From contig MNCI01030661.1 in NCBI GenBank assembly GCA_015680685.1, positions 4,212 through 68,211 of the forward strand: a stretch of DNA of 64,000 bases, given 5' to 3'. Positions 12,707-23,870 of this stretch are shown here, piece after piece (position 1 is the stretch's first letter; the number at the start of each line of letters is the position of its first letter). The notes under the pieces were generated by a model that searched no databases, was not told the DNA's origin, and saw nothing but the letters and a program-made list of their open reading frames with translations. Made by a program: the position numbers and the translations under genes. Source of the stretch: Gnetum montanum. Taxonomy: Eukaryota > Streptophyta > Gnetopsida > Gnetales > Gnetaceae.

Positions 12707-12714
12707 TACCCTCA
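12621..12714. other. Assembly join: 46 bp duplicated around N at 12667
   Basis: 12621-12666 and 12669-12714 are identical, separated by a single N and one base. The same arrangement occurs at three other N positions in the window, so I treat it as two contig ends that overlap but were not merged. Confidence 0.85.
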
Positions 12715-14845
12715 CAACTAAATGAAAACTCGTCCTTGAGTGAAGAAAAGGAAGAACAATTTCCTTACAAAATATTGGGCAAGTATGGGGTTATTAACTG
12801 ACATACATACTAACTCAGATGGAACAAATAGACTCTGAGTGCCCAAGTATATAGATTTACAATCTTTTATAAAATTGGGTGTTTATGATAATAGAATCGA
12901 ACACCCTAGACAAAAATTAACATCCAAATTTTCTTGGTAGCTAATGGGCTAGGGAGAAAATCCAATGATCATGAACAATCCTCGTCACATGGTGCTGCTG
13001 GTTCTTTCTTGGTGAAGAAAATCCTACTTCCAACTCACGCTTTCCACTACAATCATAAAAATTTTTTGGATGAGTGTGTAATGTGTAACATATAGCTTTT
13101 AAGTGCCTTGTCTCTTGGGTGGTTACACTTGGCTAGGTTGTGATTATGATGGATTGATTTCTCTAATAGTGTTAGCAGGAAAAATTAAAGAATAGGGTGA
13201 AATGGATAAGCAGTCCATTATTAAATTCAAAAAAGTTCAAATAAGATGAAATGCTTGAAGAGGGTTTAAGAATTTACAATAATAAAAAAGAAATTTCATT
13301 GAAAAACACTGTGAAGATGTGCACAATTGGATGTCATTGATGGGGAACAAAAAATGATTTAATTGTGAGAATGTCTAAGGATAATGAACTTAACTAACCC
13401 AACCAAAAGATATGTAAGTGGGTTCTCCCCAAAGCAAGCACAGGTTGTTTATTGCCCTTGCATAACTTCAAATCGAAGAGTCTGTGAGCCCCATGGATGA
13501 TTAATGATTACAGAAATCTAAGTACAAAAACCTAGAAGAAACTACCTAAGTATTTTGACACATCAAATCAAGACATCAAACAAGAACATGAAACTGAGAA
13601 TGATGTGAGACATGGAAAGCATAGATGGATGAGAGAGAGTGGAATAGAGTTCCTAACTAAGGTTGCATGAAGTCCCTTGTGAATTTTGTGGTTAAATGAC
13701 CTGATAAAATCCATCCTTAGTCCAGACCAAGACCAACCATGTTCAGTGACTTTGCATCACCATTCTAAGACCATTCCACCCCCTTAAGACATAAGAGTGC
13801 TTCCATAGAACAACCATTAGAAGTGAGGAAGGGCCTTAGTTAGAGGGAACATTCAGACATGGGTATCATGTCTTTCTAGTCTAATAACTAGTGCTTGTAG
13901 ACCATTTATTATGTCTAAGAGATGTGATTTAAATTATTATTATTTTTTTTTGAAATGAAAACCACACTATATGCAAAGACTTATTTAACTTCCTTTTATT
14001 GGTCAACACTGAACAGTAAGCAATTCATGAAAACAGACATGCATCCAAGTAAGCAGAAAGGTAAAAAGAGCATTGCATTCCCTTGAAGTCACACCCTATT
14101 CAAACCTTTGAATCCTTTCCAATTTTAGACATTATTAAGGTCACAAATTCATTAAAATTTAATTAATGAAAAAGGGATTGCATATTTCTAGAATGAGGAA
14201 AACGATAGAGTTTGTGGATGGGTGGATGTTGTGGACTCATTGCCTATTGCATGAAAAAGAAACCATGTCCAAGTTATTAGTAACAAAATTCAAAGCCAAA
14301 ATCTGAACATCAACAATCAAATAACTAGATAGTACATGTCCACATCAATTAAATCACACTATACCCAGTTGGCAAGTAGGCACAACATTATTAAAGCATA
14401 ACAAGAAAATCATATCCCAAGTAAAGTGAAATATACAAGAAATTGTAAAATATGTAAGAAAAATAAAACGTACTAATGATGTTGTAAAACAAAAATGTGA
14501 AAAATTAACAACATAAAAACAAAAAGGTGTAGGATAAAAAATGTGTAAAACAAAAAGTTTATAAAAGTAACAAAGTGTAAAACAAAAATGTGTAAAAAAA
14601 AAGGATGAAAAATTGAGGAGCTACTTATATGGTTAGCATGGATGGCCTTCTCCCCCACAACTAAGTTGAGAGGAGGAGATCCAAAAGATTTAGTGTGGTT
14701 GTTCATTCGATGAGGCATTGGTTGTACTGGCAAATGTTTGCTTGTGGAAATGGTTTTTCTATTTTCTCTTAACCAAAAACTTGTTGTTTGGGTCCTCAGC
14801 AGATTCCATGCATTTTGTGCTACTTGTAAAATTAGCTGTCAACCG
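12715..14845. other. Non-coding 3' region of element B
   Basis: It corresponds in order and sequence to about 23.38-25.56 kb of D: shared blocks include TTACACTTGGCTA, ATGTAAGTGGG, CATTGCCTATT(G/C)CATGAA and a long A-rich stretch of GTGTAAAACAAAAATG-like words at 14460-14620. No reading frame of interest; the 86-codon stretch inside the A-rich region is low-complexity. Confidence 0.55.
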
Positions 14846-15430
14846 CTAGGTGCCCTCTAGTTTAGTGGCTGCTACGTATAGGCACTTGTGAATTTTAGGT
14901 TCAATTGCACACTGACTACATGTGGTAGTGGCTATGCTTTTGATAGACCATAACCTCCACACATAGTTGCATATGGTATCATTGTACATGATACATGGAA
15001 TTTTCTTTCTCTTGATCAAACCAAATCCATTCTCCCTTAAAATCTGCAAGGAGAGGTCATGGATGCTTATTCTCATATTGACGATGCTAAGATAAGATCT
15101 TTCCATAATGATAAGGAAGTCCTTGTTGTAATTGTCAACCTCGATTACCAGGAAGTTAGTAGGATAACACCACCCACCATTATTGTGGTCACAATATTCT
15201 CCACCAGTCCCAAAGGAATAATGATAGACTAGTCTACTAACTCTAGACAAATGTTGCTTTTCTTGAGAGGTGGAAAGTTCTAAGCTTTGTACATTTCATA
15301 GAAAATCAAATTCATGCTTGAACTTGAATTAAGAAGAGCTTTGCATGGGTCATTTTTAGTAATATGTAGGTAAATGAGAGGACTTTCAAGATTAGATAGT
15401 TTCTTGGGAAGATTGGCAACCTAGATCCAA
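14846..15430 (-). pseudogene. Aspartic protease region remnant of element B
   Basis: Reading the - strand, about 15360-15290 encodes CKALLNSSSSMNLIF, which aligns with CKALLNSGSRVNLIF of D and with the retropepsin consensus ALLDSGxxVNL. The catalytic Asp is Asn and the Gly is Ser. A stretch of 134 codons follows (15250-14846) with FLVIEVDNYNKDFLIIMERSY and a C-terminal CAIEPKIHKCLYVAATK-like segment, also matched in D. The protease would have cut the Gag-Pol polyprotein. Confidence 0.65.
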
Positions 15431-15635
15431 TCAAATATGGCATGATTTATTATGATTGTATGGGCTTGAAAAGACATTTGATTTGAAGGGACCCTGACTA
15501 GTTTTAATGCAGAGGATGGAGGAGAGACAGGGTGTTTGGACACATTGATCTATGAGGGCTTTTTAGTACTTTTGATATGGAAGAATGACCTCTTTTGAGA
15601 TTGGTGTTTCAAGCCACTCGGTTGGGGACCTAACT

Positions 15636-17968
15636 TTATGTTGATAGCCCTAGTAGCAGTTTGTTGTTGTGATTGAGTGAGAATTTCATCCTGTATGGAT
15701 GGAGCAGAAGGTAATGGAGCTGAGGGTGTAGGAAGATGTGCAAGAATAGATGGAGGATAAGAAAAAAAGGTGGCATCCCTCCTTGCATGTATAGAATGAA
15801 TTCAATAATAATTATGAGGGTAGTAGTAAGATTGGAAGGTGGAGATGTGACTAGAAGAGTCACATGGAGATAGAGGTTGTTGAATGTAATACCCATATGG
15901 ATCAAGCTATTGGTAAAGATATTTTTGCCTTGGTGCTGCCAATGCCCATGACTATGGTTTCTTCCATTATTGGTACTACCCATAGGATTGTGGTGGAGTT
16001 TCACTTGGATAATAGTATTGTTGTTGGTAAAATTGCCTAGAATTACCTTGAGGATAAGGCAATATTTTGGGTGTTTACCTTTGTGTTAGTTGTGGATTTA
16101 GGGCATACACCCCAGAGTCATGTAAGTGTGACATAATAGGATAATATTCCTTAGGATGTTCATAATGGCAGATGTCACATCCACTGTCATCATCTGATTT
16201 AGTTTTTGCAACTTCCTCTATTGTAGCAATCTTGCCCTTACTTCTTTGATAGGCACGTTCAAGTTCTGACATCTCTTATGCTCACGATCACTACCTTGTT
16301 CTTTGAACTCTTCAACAGTTTTTAGGACAACTTGAAATTTGCTATCCATAGAGTCCCATAATTAATCAACCTTGGTCATAATTTTGGATTGAAATTTTTG
16401 GAGTGGTAAGGTTTTTCTATTCACCACCTCATCAAGTGTTGATTTTTCCTCACTATCACAGAATCAAACCTCCCTCTTACGAAAGGAAGAGTCACGGTTA
16501 TACTCTTGTGCACTTTCTCACTTCCTAAACTCTTTTTCTTTAGGTACCTACTCAATCAATCTTTGGATCTGATGGATGTTTAGTTTTGCCAGTCGCCCTT
16601 GGCCATAAACACTAAGGGTTCTTCTCATTTTAGATCAACGCTTATCTACAATGTGGCAAAGTTGGTTCCATTAAGAATAATCATGGCCAAGACATCTGTG
16701 CATTAAGGAATAGTATCGGTTGATGGCAGCATCCAAGGGTTCATGTATTCCTTGTTTTCATCCTTGGATTTGCCTCCTCAAGTTGGAAACTTGGGAGTAC
16801 ATTTGATATTTGTCATTGAAAAATTCAAGCATTATACTTCATCATTTGATAGATTTCAGTTCTAAGGACTGATATCAGTTCTTTGCTTCTTTAATGGGTG
16901 TCCTTGGGAATAACTTAAGTTTTTGCCACTCATTTTCTATATTTTGCAAGGCACATATATCTTGGAAAGCTTAGAGATGGTTCTACGAATCTGAGTTATA
17001 TCCCCCTTCGAACCTAGGGATATTGTTCATGTTTAGTCTTTTAGTTTGACTATCCTTAATGTGTCTTGTAGGGATTCTTACCACCTCCACAATATTTAGC
17101 ATACTCCAGATAGTAAGCAAAGGCTCATCAAGGACATGATTTTAGTGCCTACAATGCCCTTTGCTACCTCTTTGTTCATGGTGATGGATCTCTCTTAACT
17201 ACCCACATCCCTAATGGTCCCTTTGATCATTTTGATTCTCTCGGTCATCTCCATCATGGTTGTGCCCTTTGCAGTTGCAATCAGAGCTAGAAGAAGATGA
17301 TGATGATGAAAAATATGAAGAGGAAGGAGGAATAGCACCATCACAATGCTTGCTACCCCATTTTTGATGATTGCAGCCACAATCATGATTTTTTTTTCTT
17401 ATCTACATCCCTACCATAACTTCTCTCTTTGGATCCTCCTTTGTCATTGGATCCATTCTTGCCAAAACTAGGATTGTGGATCATGGATTGCAGGTTCTAG
17501 TTTTGAACTCCTTTGCCAAAGTCAAAGAAAGGAATTTCATTGAATGGAAAATTCCTAGAGAAGGGTTCTCCACTATCTTTTTGGTACAACAGGAATGGGG
17601 AATCATTAAATCCTTTCCCCTTTGTAGATTCATAGTGCTATTCTAACTGGCGATCCCTGAGACATTGTACCTCAGTGGGATGATAATCCCTAGCATCAAT
17701 ATGTTGCACAACATACTTAGCATGAAGAGCTTAGAGACCCAATTGTTATAAGTGTTTGTTGGAGCATCATAGGAATAGATTAATCAAGCAGTGACACGAT
17801 GTTGCCCTCCATGTCATGCCATCATAGTAGTTCATCTTGGTGTAGGATGAAGGTGAAGTTGGGTATGTACTCATCAAGATGAGCATATACCACTATATAT
17901 TTTTGGGGCACATGTTGATGTACTCTGTCAGACTTGGACAGAGAATCACTTCTATGAGAAGAAGATAT
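15636..17968 (-). pseudogene. gag: gag remnant of element B
   Basis: The start at about 17968 has decayed to ATA where D has ATG. N-terminal residues FTFILHQDEL are shared with D (FTFILHQDEQ). A Ser/Asp/His/Gly-rich basic stretch lies at 17195-17400. The gag domain runs from about 17050 to 16560 and shows NIPRFEGGY, NEWQKLKLFPRTP and LRRQIQG with many stops. The zinc knuckle near 16180-16140 is CDICHYEHPKEYY, with the last Cys changed to Tyr. The low-complexity tail continues to about 15636. Confidence 0.75.
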
Positions 17969-18109
17969 CTTGTGTTAGAAAATAAAAATGCATGTGCTTT
18001 TAAATATTGTTGTAGTTGTTTTAAAGTGTGATATGACTCTAGGGTTTGTTCCAATGATTTTAAATAATTTCCACTAAGTCCTAGATAGCGCACTTAACAA
18101 TTAAAAGGT

Positions 18110-18126
18110 CCCTGACAATGGTGCCA
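18110..18126 (-). promoter_or_regulatory. Decayed tRNA-Asp primer binding site of element B
   Basis: Read on the - strand it is TGGCACCATTGTCAGGG, one base from the LTR. It differs from the perfect tRNA-Asp complement by transitions only. Confidence 0.75.
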
Positions 18127-18127
18127 A

Positions 18128-18990
18128 TGATGAGCAACAAGGTACCCCTACACCCAACCATATAAATCACGAGCATTCTCATGCGATCTGGTCAATTTTT
18201 GAAAACTTTAAGTTCTTAAGTACACTAGTTCCAAGACATGAAATCTAATTGGAATGATTGTTATCTTCTTAGTTCCACTCATGAGGTACAAGGATATGGT
18301 TAAGTGCAACTGAGGTATATGATTTCTATTGTTTTATATTTTATAAGTTTAAATGCCTATAACAAGATGAAAGGTAGAGGAATTTAGTATCTAATTAGTC
18401 TACTACCTAGCTAGCCTAACACAAGTACCCATTCCCACTCTCCAGATGCATCCTGAACACATATAGTATTCCTAGGTTATCAAATGTTAAGTGTTTTTGG
18501 GTTACCAAGTGCTACACGTATGCTTGAAGTGGTTGTGCTTGTGTTCATTAATAACTAAAAATAAATCACTTAACTAAAGTACATTAAAGTAAAATGCATG
18601 AAAGTAAAGTACATGAATATAAAATGCATCAAAGGAAAGATTAATCTATTATCAATGTTGCAAGGATGATCAAAAGGGATCATCTTTATTTCCATCACAT
18701 TGCTGTGCTCAAGTACATTAGTGTTCAAATAAAGATACGTACACACTTAGACTCTTATTGCAAGCACTTAGAAATATTCTAACTCTGGAATGGCTAAATT
18801 GCAATAACTTCATTATTCTATGACAAAACTATATGAAAATTGTGAAGCCAAGCATTATATTTATAGGCTGGCATATACCCCATGATATCAAATATTCAAC
18901 ATCACATCTTGGGGCCCTATATTGGGATCTAATATCAAGGCTCCAATATCACGTATCTGATATTAAAGCATGTTAAAACATGATTCATTA
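18128..18990 (-). repeat. 5' LTR of element B
   Basis: 863 bp. In + reading it begins TGATGAG at 18128 and ends CATTA at 18990 (TCATCA with one change). It aligns with 11794-12706 throughout. A TATA-like TATAAAT lies on the - strand near 18860 just below the GATAT-rich block at 18890-18965. Confidence 0.88.
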
Positions 18991-18995
18991 ATAGG

Positions 18996-19335
18996 GATCT
19001 AATAACCTCTCATGGGCTGTGTACATCCTTGTTTTTGAACATAGGAAATTAAATAGACCAAGAATTTCTCCCTAGGTTTCTTCTTAATCCTTCAATTTTT
19101 CTTCTCTTATTGTGCTTTATTTGCCTTTTGACTTTCAATTCTTCTTGACCATTTACCTTTGCTATCTACTTTGCTTCCTTCATTGTATTGGAATCTACAC
19201 ATAATCAAGCAAAAGCATCAATGTTTCATAGAATAAAATTGACAATTTTAATAATTAGTACAAATGTTTCATGGGCATATAAAATGTTAAGAGAACTTAA
19301 AATGGCTTTCTCTCTAACTTTTGTAATACCCATAG
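18996..19335. other. Short host segment between elements B and D
   Basis: This 340 bp piece lies between two independent insertions. On the - strand 18996-19071 is the first half of the frame split by B. The part above it holds only short frames. CATAG at 19331-19335 is the left duplication of element D. Confidence 0.6.
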
Positions 19336-20231
19336 TGATGAGCGGTGAGGTACCCCTACATCCAACCATACGAATCATAAAGTGTTCACACGTGATTTAG
19401 TTGAATTCTGTGGACTTCATTGTTTCTAGTGCACTAGCCCTTTTAGGAAGTGAATCTAACTTCAAGGTCAATCGTTGTCTTCCCAATTACACTTGTGATG
19501 TTTGTTGGTATGGTTAAGTGTAACTAAGGCATTCAATTTTTATCAATTTTATGTTTTATAAGTTAGTTCTCAAATATAGATAAAAGTAATTTGATTAACT
19601 AATATAAATTAACTAATTTACTAACATTTAACTAATCCTAACATAAGTATCCATTCCCACTTTTTGTACACATCTTGAACCCACGTATTCATTGCTCGGT
19701 GACCAAGCACTATGCTATTGGACGTACTAAGTGATAACACTACTAGGATTACCAAACAAATACATGTTATGCTTGAAGTGGTCATACTTATTGTGTAATC
19801 TATCCAACTTAATTGCTTAGCTAACATAGTAACTAGAAAATAATTGATAATTAATTGAAAACATTTAATAAATAATTGGAAATAGTAAATGCATAAGTAA
19901 AATATCTAATCTATCCAAAGTTTTGCAAGGTTTATCAGAAAGCTCATCTTTATTACTGCACACACTATCATGCTTAGGTATAATAATGCTCGAATAAAGA
20001 TCTGTACACTCAATGACTCTTGCTACGATCACTCAGGGGAAAAATTCTAACTTTTGAATGGAAAAAATGCAAGAGCTTTACTACTATTGAAATCTAGATT
20101 ACCATAAATGTGGTTATTAGGCATGTATTTATAGGCAACGAATAGACACTACATCAACAGGGCCTCATCGACGTAGGGTGAGATGCATCAATGAGGCCTC
20201 ATTGACATAGCCAACTAATGATGACTCATCA
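19336..20231 (-). repeat. 3' LTR of element D
   Basis: 896 bp, TGATGAG to TCATCA in + reading. A TATA box (CCTATAAATACATG on the - strand) lies near 20135-20145. Upstream of it are two GAGGCC modules instead of the GATATC words of A and B. Confidence 0.9.
20188..20205. promoter_or_regulatory. Perfect 18 bp palindrome in the D LTR promoter region
   Basis: TCAATGAGGCCTCATTGA is a perfect inverted repeat about 45-50 bp upstream of the LTR TATA box. The identical 18 bp occurs again inside element D at 23787-23804. The 5' LTR copy at about 32518-32535 has decayed. Confidence 0.7.
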
Positions 20232-20240
20232 TACCCCCAT
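20232..20240 (-). promoter_or_regulatory. Polypurine tract of element D
   Basis: TACCCCCAT in + reading, ATGGGGGTA on the - strand, directly before the 3' LTR. It is identical to the tract of element A. Confidence 0.75.
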
Positions 20241-20478
20241 GATTGAATGAAAACTTGTCCTTAAGTTCTTTTACAAAATTGGGAAGGTATGGGATTATTG
20301 ATTAACTTTTCTTCAACAAAACAAACTAACTGATTTGACAAGAAATGTGGTGCCTAGGTGTACAAATCAATACATTACAAAAATGGTGGTGTTTAGGACA
20401 CAAAAGTGAACACCATGACACAACTCTTTAAAAATTAGACAACACATTCCTTGATGGTGTAAAGCTCATTGAAGTAGA

Positions 20479-23306
20479 TCAAATGGTCTCAAGCGATGGT
20501 GGTTCTTGAGGCTTTGAGGTACCTTTACTAGCTTCATGCACTGGCGATGGTTGAGGTAGTTGTGGTTGTCTTGCTATTGTTGCAACTTTAGGCAAGAGGT
20601 GGAAAGAATCCAATCGTACTTTCATTTTCTCCTCCTTAATCCTAGGATCATGCACCATCCATGTAGCTTCTCGAATGTGGGTTGGAATAAACACATCCCA
20701 AGGACATGGGATCGCTAGAAATAACTCCTTGACATTGACGAACTAGGTAGTGAACTATTTGCATTCAATGTTAAACACTCTCACTATGTTTTTCAACTCT
20801 TGATAGTCATTCATCTGTCTAGCTAGGTCCTCAATAATAGATCATTGATCTGTAAATTACCCTTTGAGAACTTTGAGTTCAGCATTAGTAGTCTCAAGCT
20901 TTTGCTTGGTGTCCTTGTGATGTTTGAACTCGATCTTGTATAGTAGATATGAGCTAGCCACTTGCTTCTTCAATTCTAATCACAGTCATTTGATTGTCAA
21001 CATTTCTAGGTTTGTGTAACCGATATTAGCCAACTCCATATACTCTATCATTTCTTTAATCTGCAACTCCTTCAAGCAGATTTCCGCTTTGTTGTAGGCA
21101 TTAATCCCATCAAGGATGGGCTGCCACATCTCTCTTCCTTGCTGGAGTTGCTAGAGGGCTTCATTCACTTTCATCTTTGCCATTTAAATTTTTTTTAATT
21201 TCCTTTTGCAAGCCAACCTAGTCCCTATAGTGATTTTTTACTTTCTTAAATTTGAGAGCTTCATTCTTCTAGGTGGTGATCTCAATGGTAGAATTTTATC
21301 ACAAAGTGCATTCCTCTTGCATTGATAGATTGCAACTTTCTACGACCAATTTTTTTAGTTTAGTATTGACTCTAGCAAGTTGCTCCTACTATTGATGAAT
21401 GAAATCTTGCATTTGATCTCTCTAAGCATCAATATTTCGTAGGCAATGAATTTTCATGGTCAATGCTTCATTCTCTTGATGCATTTGATTCATGTCCTTT
21501 TTGATTGAGTGCATTTCAGCTTCTGCCATGGATTTTTTAAAGTTGGCCATTACTGCTTCCTTCTTAGCCTTTTGAAATCATTCTTGAAGCTGTTTGATAA
21601 TTTCATATCTTATTATTTTCAAGTTAAGAATTGCTTGTTCTATAAGTTGGGCACGAAGTTTAGCAACCTTCATAGCCAAGCATTGATTTTGCTCTTGGCC
21701 GTTTGTAGTTGCCCTTCAAAGATGATGCATATCCTATAACTTTGATTGGGTTGTAGTGATATTCTATAGGAGATCAATGATATCCAAAGTTAGTTGCCTT
21801 GTTCCTACCAATCGTTCTAGCAATTGTTCATGTTGGGTTGTGTTCAATTTCTTACTAACCGTGCCTGTGGGTATCTGCACATCTTGGAGTGTAGATACAT
21901 CTAGTATAGATGCCATGGGTGCATTCAATGCTTTAGCTACATGGTCAGATACCACTTCTACCATTGTTTCCTACCCTTGGTGTTGGATCACCAAGACAGT
22001 TACCTCTTCACCTTCCTCCAACCTCACTGAGAAAGTGGTGGCATTCTTAGAGATGACATGTTGCTAGTGACACCGTCACCTCTTGAGCATTGGGATCTAA
22101 CCTTGAAGGTAGCTACATTCTTTGGGAAAAGAAAATGGAACCACCCCTCTCTGTCTAGCTAATTATTTGAGCCATCTTATTAAAGTGACTCATCACTAGC
22201 CAATACATAGATGGATCGACCCCACTCATTCCTACTTGTTGCTCTTGTTTACTCAAGAGCTATTCTTAGATTTGACGTAGATGTTCAAGGATTGTGCGGG
22301 CCTCTAGTGTTGTCTCCTAAGTCGGTGGTGGTGGCAGTAGCTCCTCTTCTTGAGTGGTCATTGGCATCTTATCTTTCATGATTTCTATTCATAAGGCCAA
22401 GGGAGCATGCCTAAGAGTATCATTAGAATAGCAAATACTGCTTGTCCTTTTGCAAAGTTTTCTAATAAGGCATGAAAAGGGTATGGTCTTTCTTCCATGT
22501 TTGTTCTCCTTGAAGTGCTTCTCTATCTTGAAATAAATCAGCTATGGAAGGTTAACAAGAAATTTCCTACTTAGAGCAGCGCATGCTCAGGTAGAGAAAG
22601 TAGTCACCTTGCTTAGTCTCATTGTTGGATTGAGGTGATAGACCACAATCTTGAAATAAATTCACTCTGCCTGTGTGAGCACACCATACTCCTTACAGTC
22701 CACCCCATAGCATAACTAGGTCCATTTCCTTTTTTCCTTAGGTTCATCTTTTGTTGATATTTTTGGTAATTATGTTCCACTATTTCGTAACCCTAGTGCC
22801 TGTGCAATAGCCTTAATTGAGTAGGACACTTGAATGTCCTTGATTTTTACAATGGACCTTGGCCTTTGGCTATTCTAGAAGAGATAGGTCTCTCCCATGT
22901 ACCATTTCCCACTAGACGTGATGACTAGCCACATGGGAGAGGTTTGCAATTATGTCTTAACATCCTCTAGAGCTTTTTCCAAAAATGGCATGAAGTTTAT
23001 CTTTTGAAGAATTGATCTTTGAATCTCTCAGGACTTGATGACATCTAGGAAGGCTTGAGTCAAAATGACCTTAAGCCTTGGCATAGGTCTAGGTGCTTCT
23101 CCTCATTGAAATTGTTTAGTAGGCACTTCTTCCTCTAGAGTCTGTCGAACAGATTCCACTTCAAGTTCCTCATGAAGAGGTCTGGTTGCATGGGTTACCT
23201 CTTGTTATTCTTGGCCTTGTTCTTGTTGGCCCCTTCGAGGTTTGGGTTATTTCTCCCATGGTTGTGATGGTTCTCCTTCCTATGGATGTTTTTGTTTGGG
23301 TGCCAT
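20479..23306 (-). pseudogene. Third reading frame (ORF3) of element D, in the env position
   Basis: The start is ATG at 23306-23304 (MAPKQKH), matched by the remnant in A. With scattered stops (often where Gln or Trp is expected) one frame can be followed for long stretches. The N-terminal part is hydrophilic. A central region has PSRQ-poor, mixed sequence with KWYMGETYLF, SYSIKAIAQALGL and VVYHLNPTMRLSKVTTF, which recalls the plant-specific putative transposon protein domain; that match is tentative. The C-terminal half is coiled-coil-like, and the last 70 codons are Pro/Gln-rich and end SLETI. No membrane segment or signal peptide is visible, unlike the env-like frames of other Athila elements. 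Function unknown. Confidence 0.55.
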
Positions 23307-23744
23307 CTATAATCATAATAAGACCATGGATTAGCAATCATTGTGTAATCTTAAAACAATTGGTATGCCTTAATTCTTGAGGGTAGTTACACTTGGCTAA
23401 GTTATGATTATGGCTGATTTAGTTAACTAAATTGTTATTTTTATTTATGCATTATCATTGATAAATTATTCCAAAAGTTGTTGGAAAGGTTAATGATCAA
23501 AAGAGTTGATATTTTTATATTGTTAAGGTTACTAACCCTTGGGGGAAGTTAGAAATGTTTTTCAAAAATTTCATTAGAAACCTTAAATTTTATGGCCTCC
23601 ATGATAAAGTTCTTACCTCTGGTAAGTGCAAGATTGAAAAAGGGGTGATTTGGACAAATGGTTTGAAAGTTATGGGTGCTAGAAGGTTTTGGGCTCTAAA
23701 AAATTGCAAAAATTCCCCATGTGTTATGAGAAAATTATAAAAAA

Positions 23745-23870
23745 TTCCAAAGTGTCTAGTCTTATATATAGTATTTTTGCATTGCGTCAATGAGGCCTCA
23801 TTGATGTAGTTGGCTATATCGACGAGGCCTCGTCAACATAGCTATTGATCATTATTGATTTCTATTGACT
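23745..23870 (-). promoter_or_regulatory. Internal LTR-like promoter ahead of ORF3 in element D
   Basis: It holds the palindromes TCAATGAGGCCTCATTGA (23787-23804) and GACGAGGCCTCGTC (23821-23834), then on the - strand a TATA box TATATATAAG (23770-23761). The order and spacing copy the upstream part of the D LTR. ORF3 starts about 455 bp downstream. Inference: a second promoter, or the remains of a diverged LTR, that could transcribe ORF3 separately. Confidence 0.5.

Larger units (their letters stand above)
11794..18990 (-). mobile_element. Element B: Athila-like LTR retrotransposon lacking RT and integrase
   Basis: About 7.2 kb between ATAGA (11789-11793) and ATAGG (18991-18995), a target duplication with one transition. 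It has both LTRs, a decayed tRNA-Asp primer site, a broken gag and a protease remnant. The sequence after the protease (about 14.8 kb) joins directly to sequence that in D lies beyond integrase (about 25.5 kb). So RT, RNase H and IN are missing by deletion, and ORF3 is missing too. Confidence 0.88.

Noticed and set aside
14473-14733. 86-codon Phe/Leu/His-rich frame
   Set aside because: Reverse of an A-rich repeat stretch in element B.
21509-22067. Several + strand frames of 66-103 codons
   Set aside because: They are antisense to ORF3 of element D, whose frame continues on the other strand with recognisable residues.
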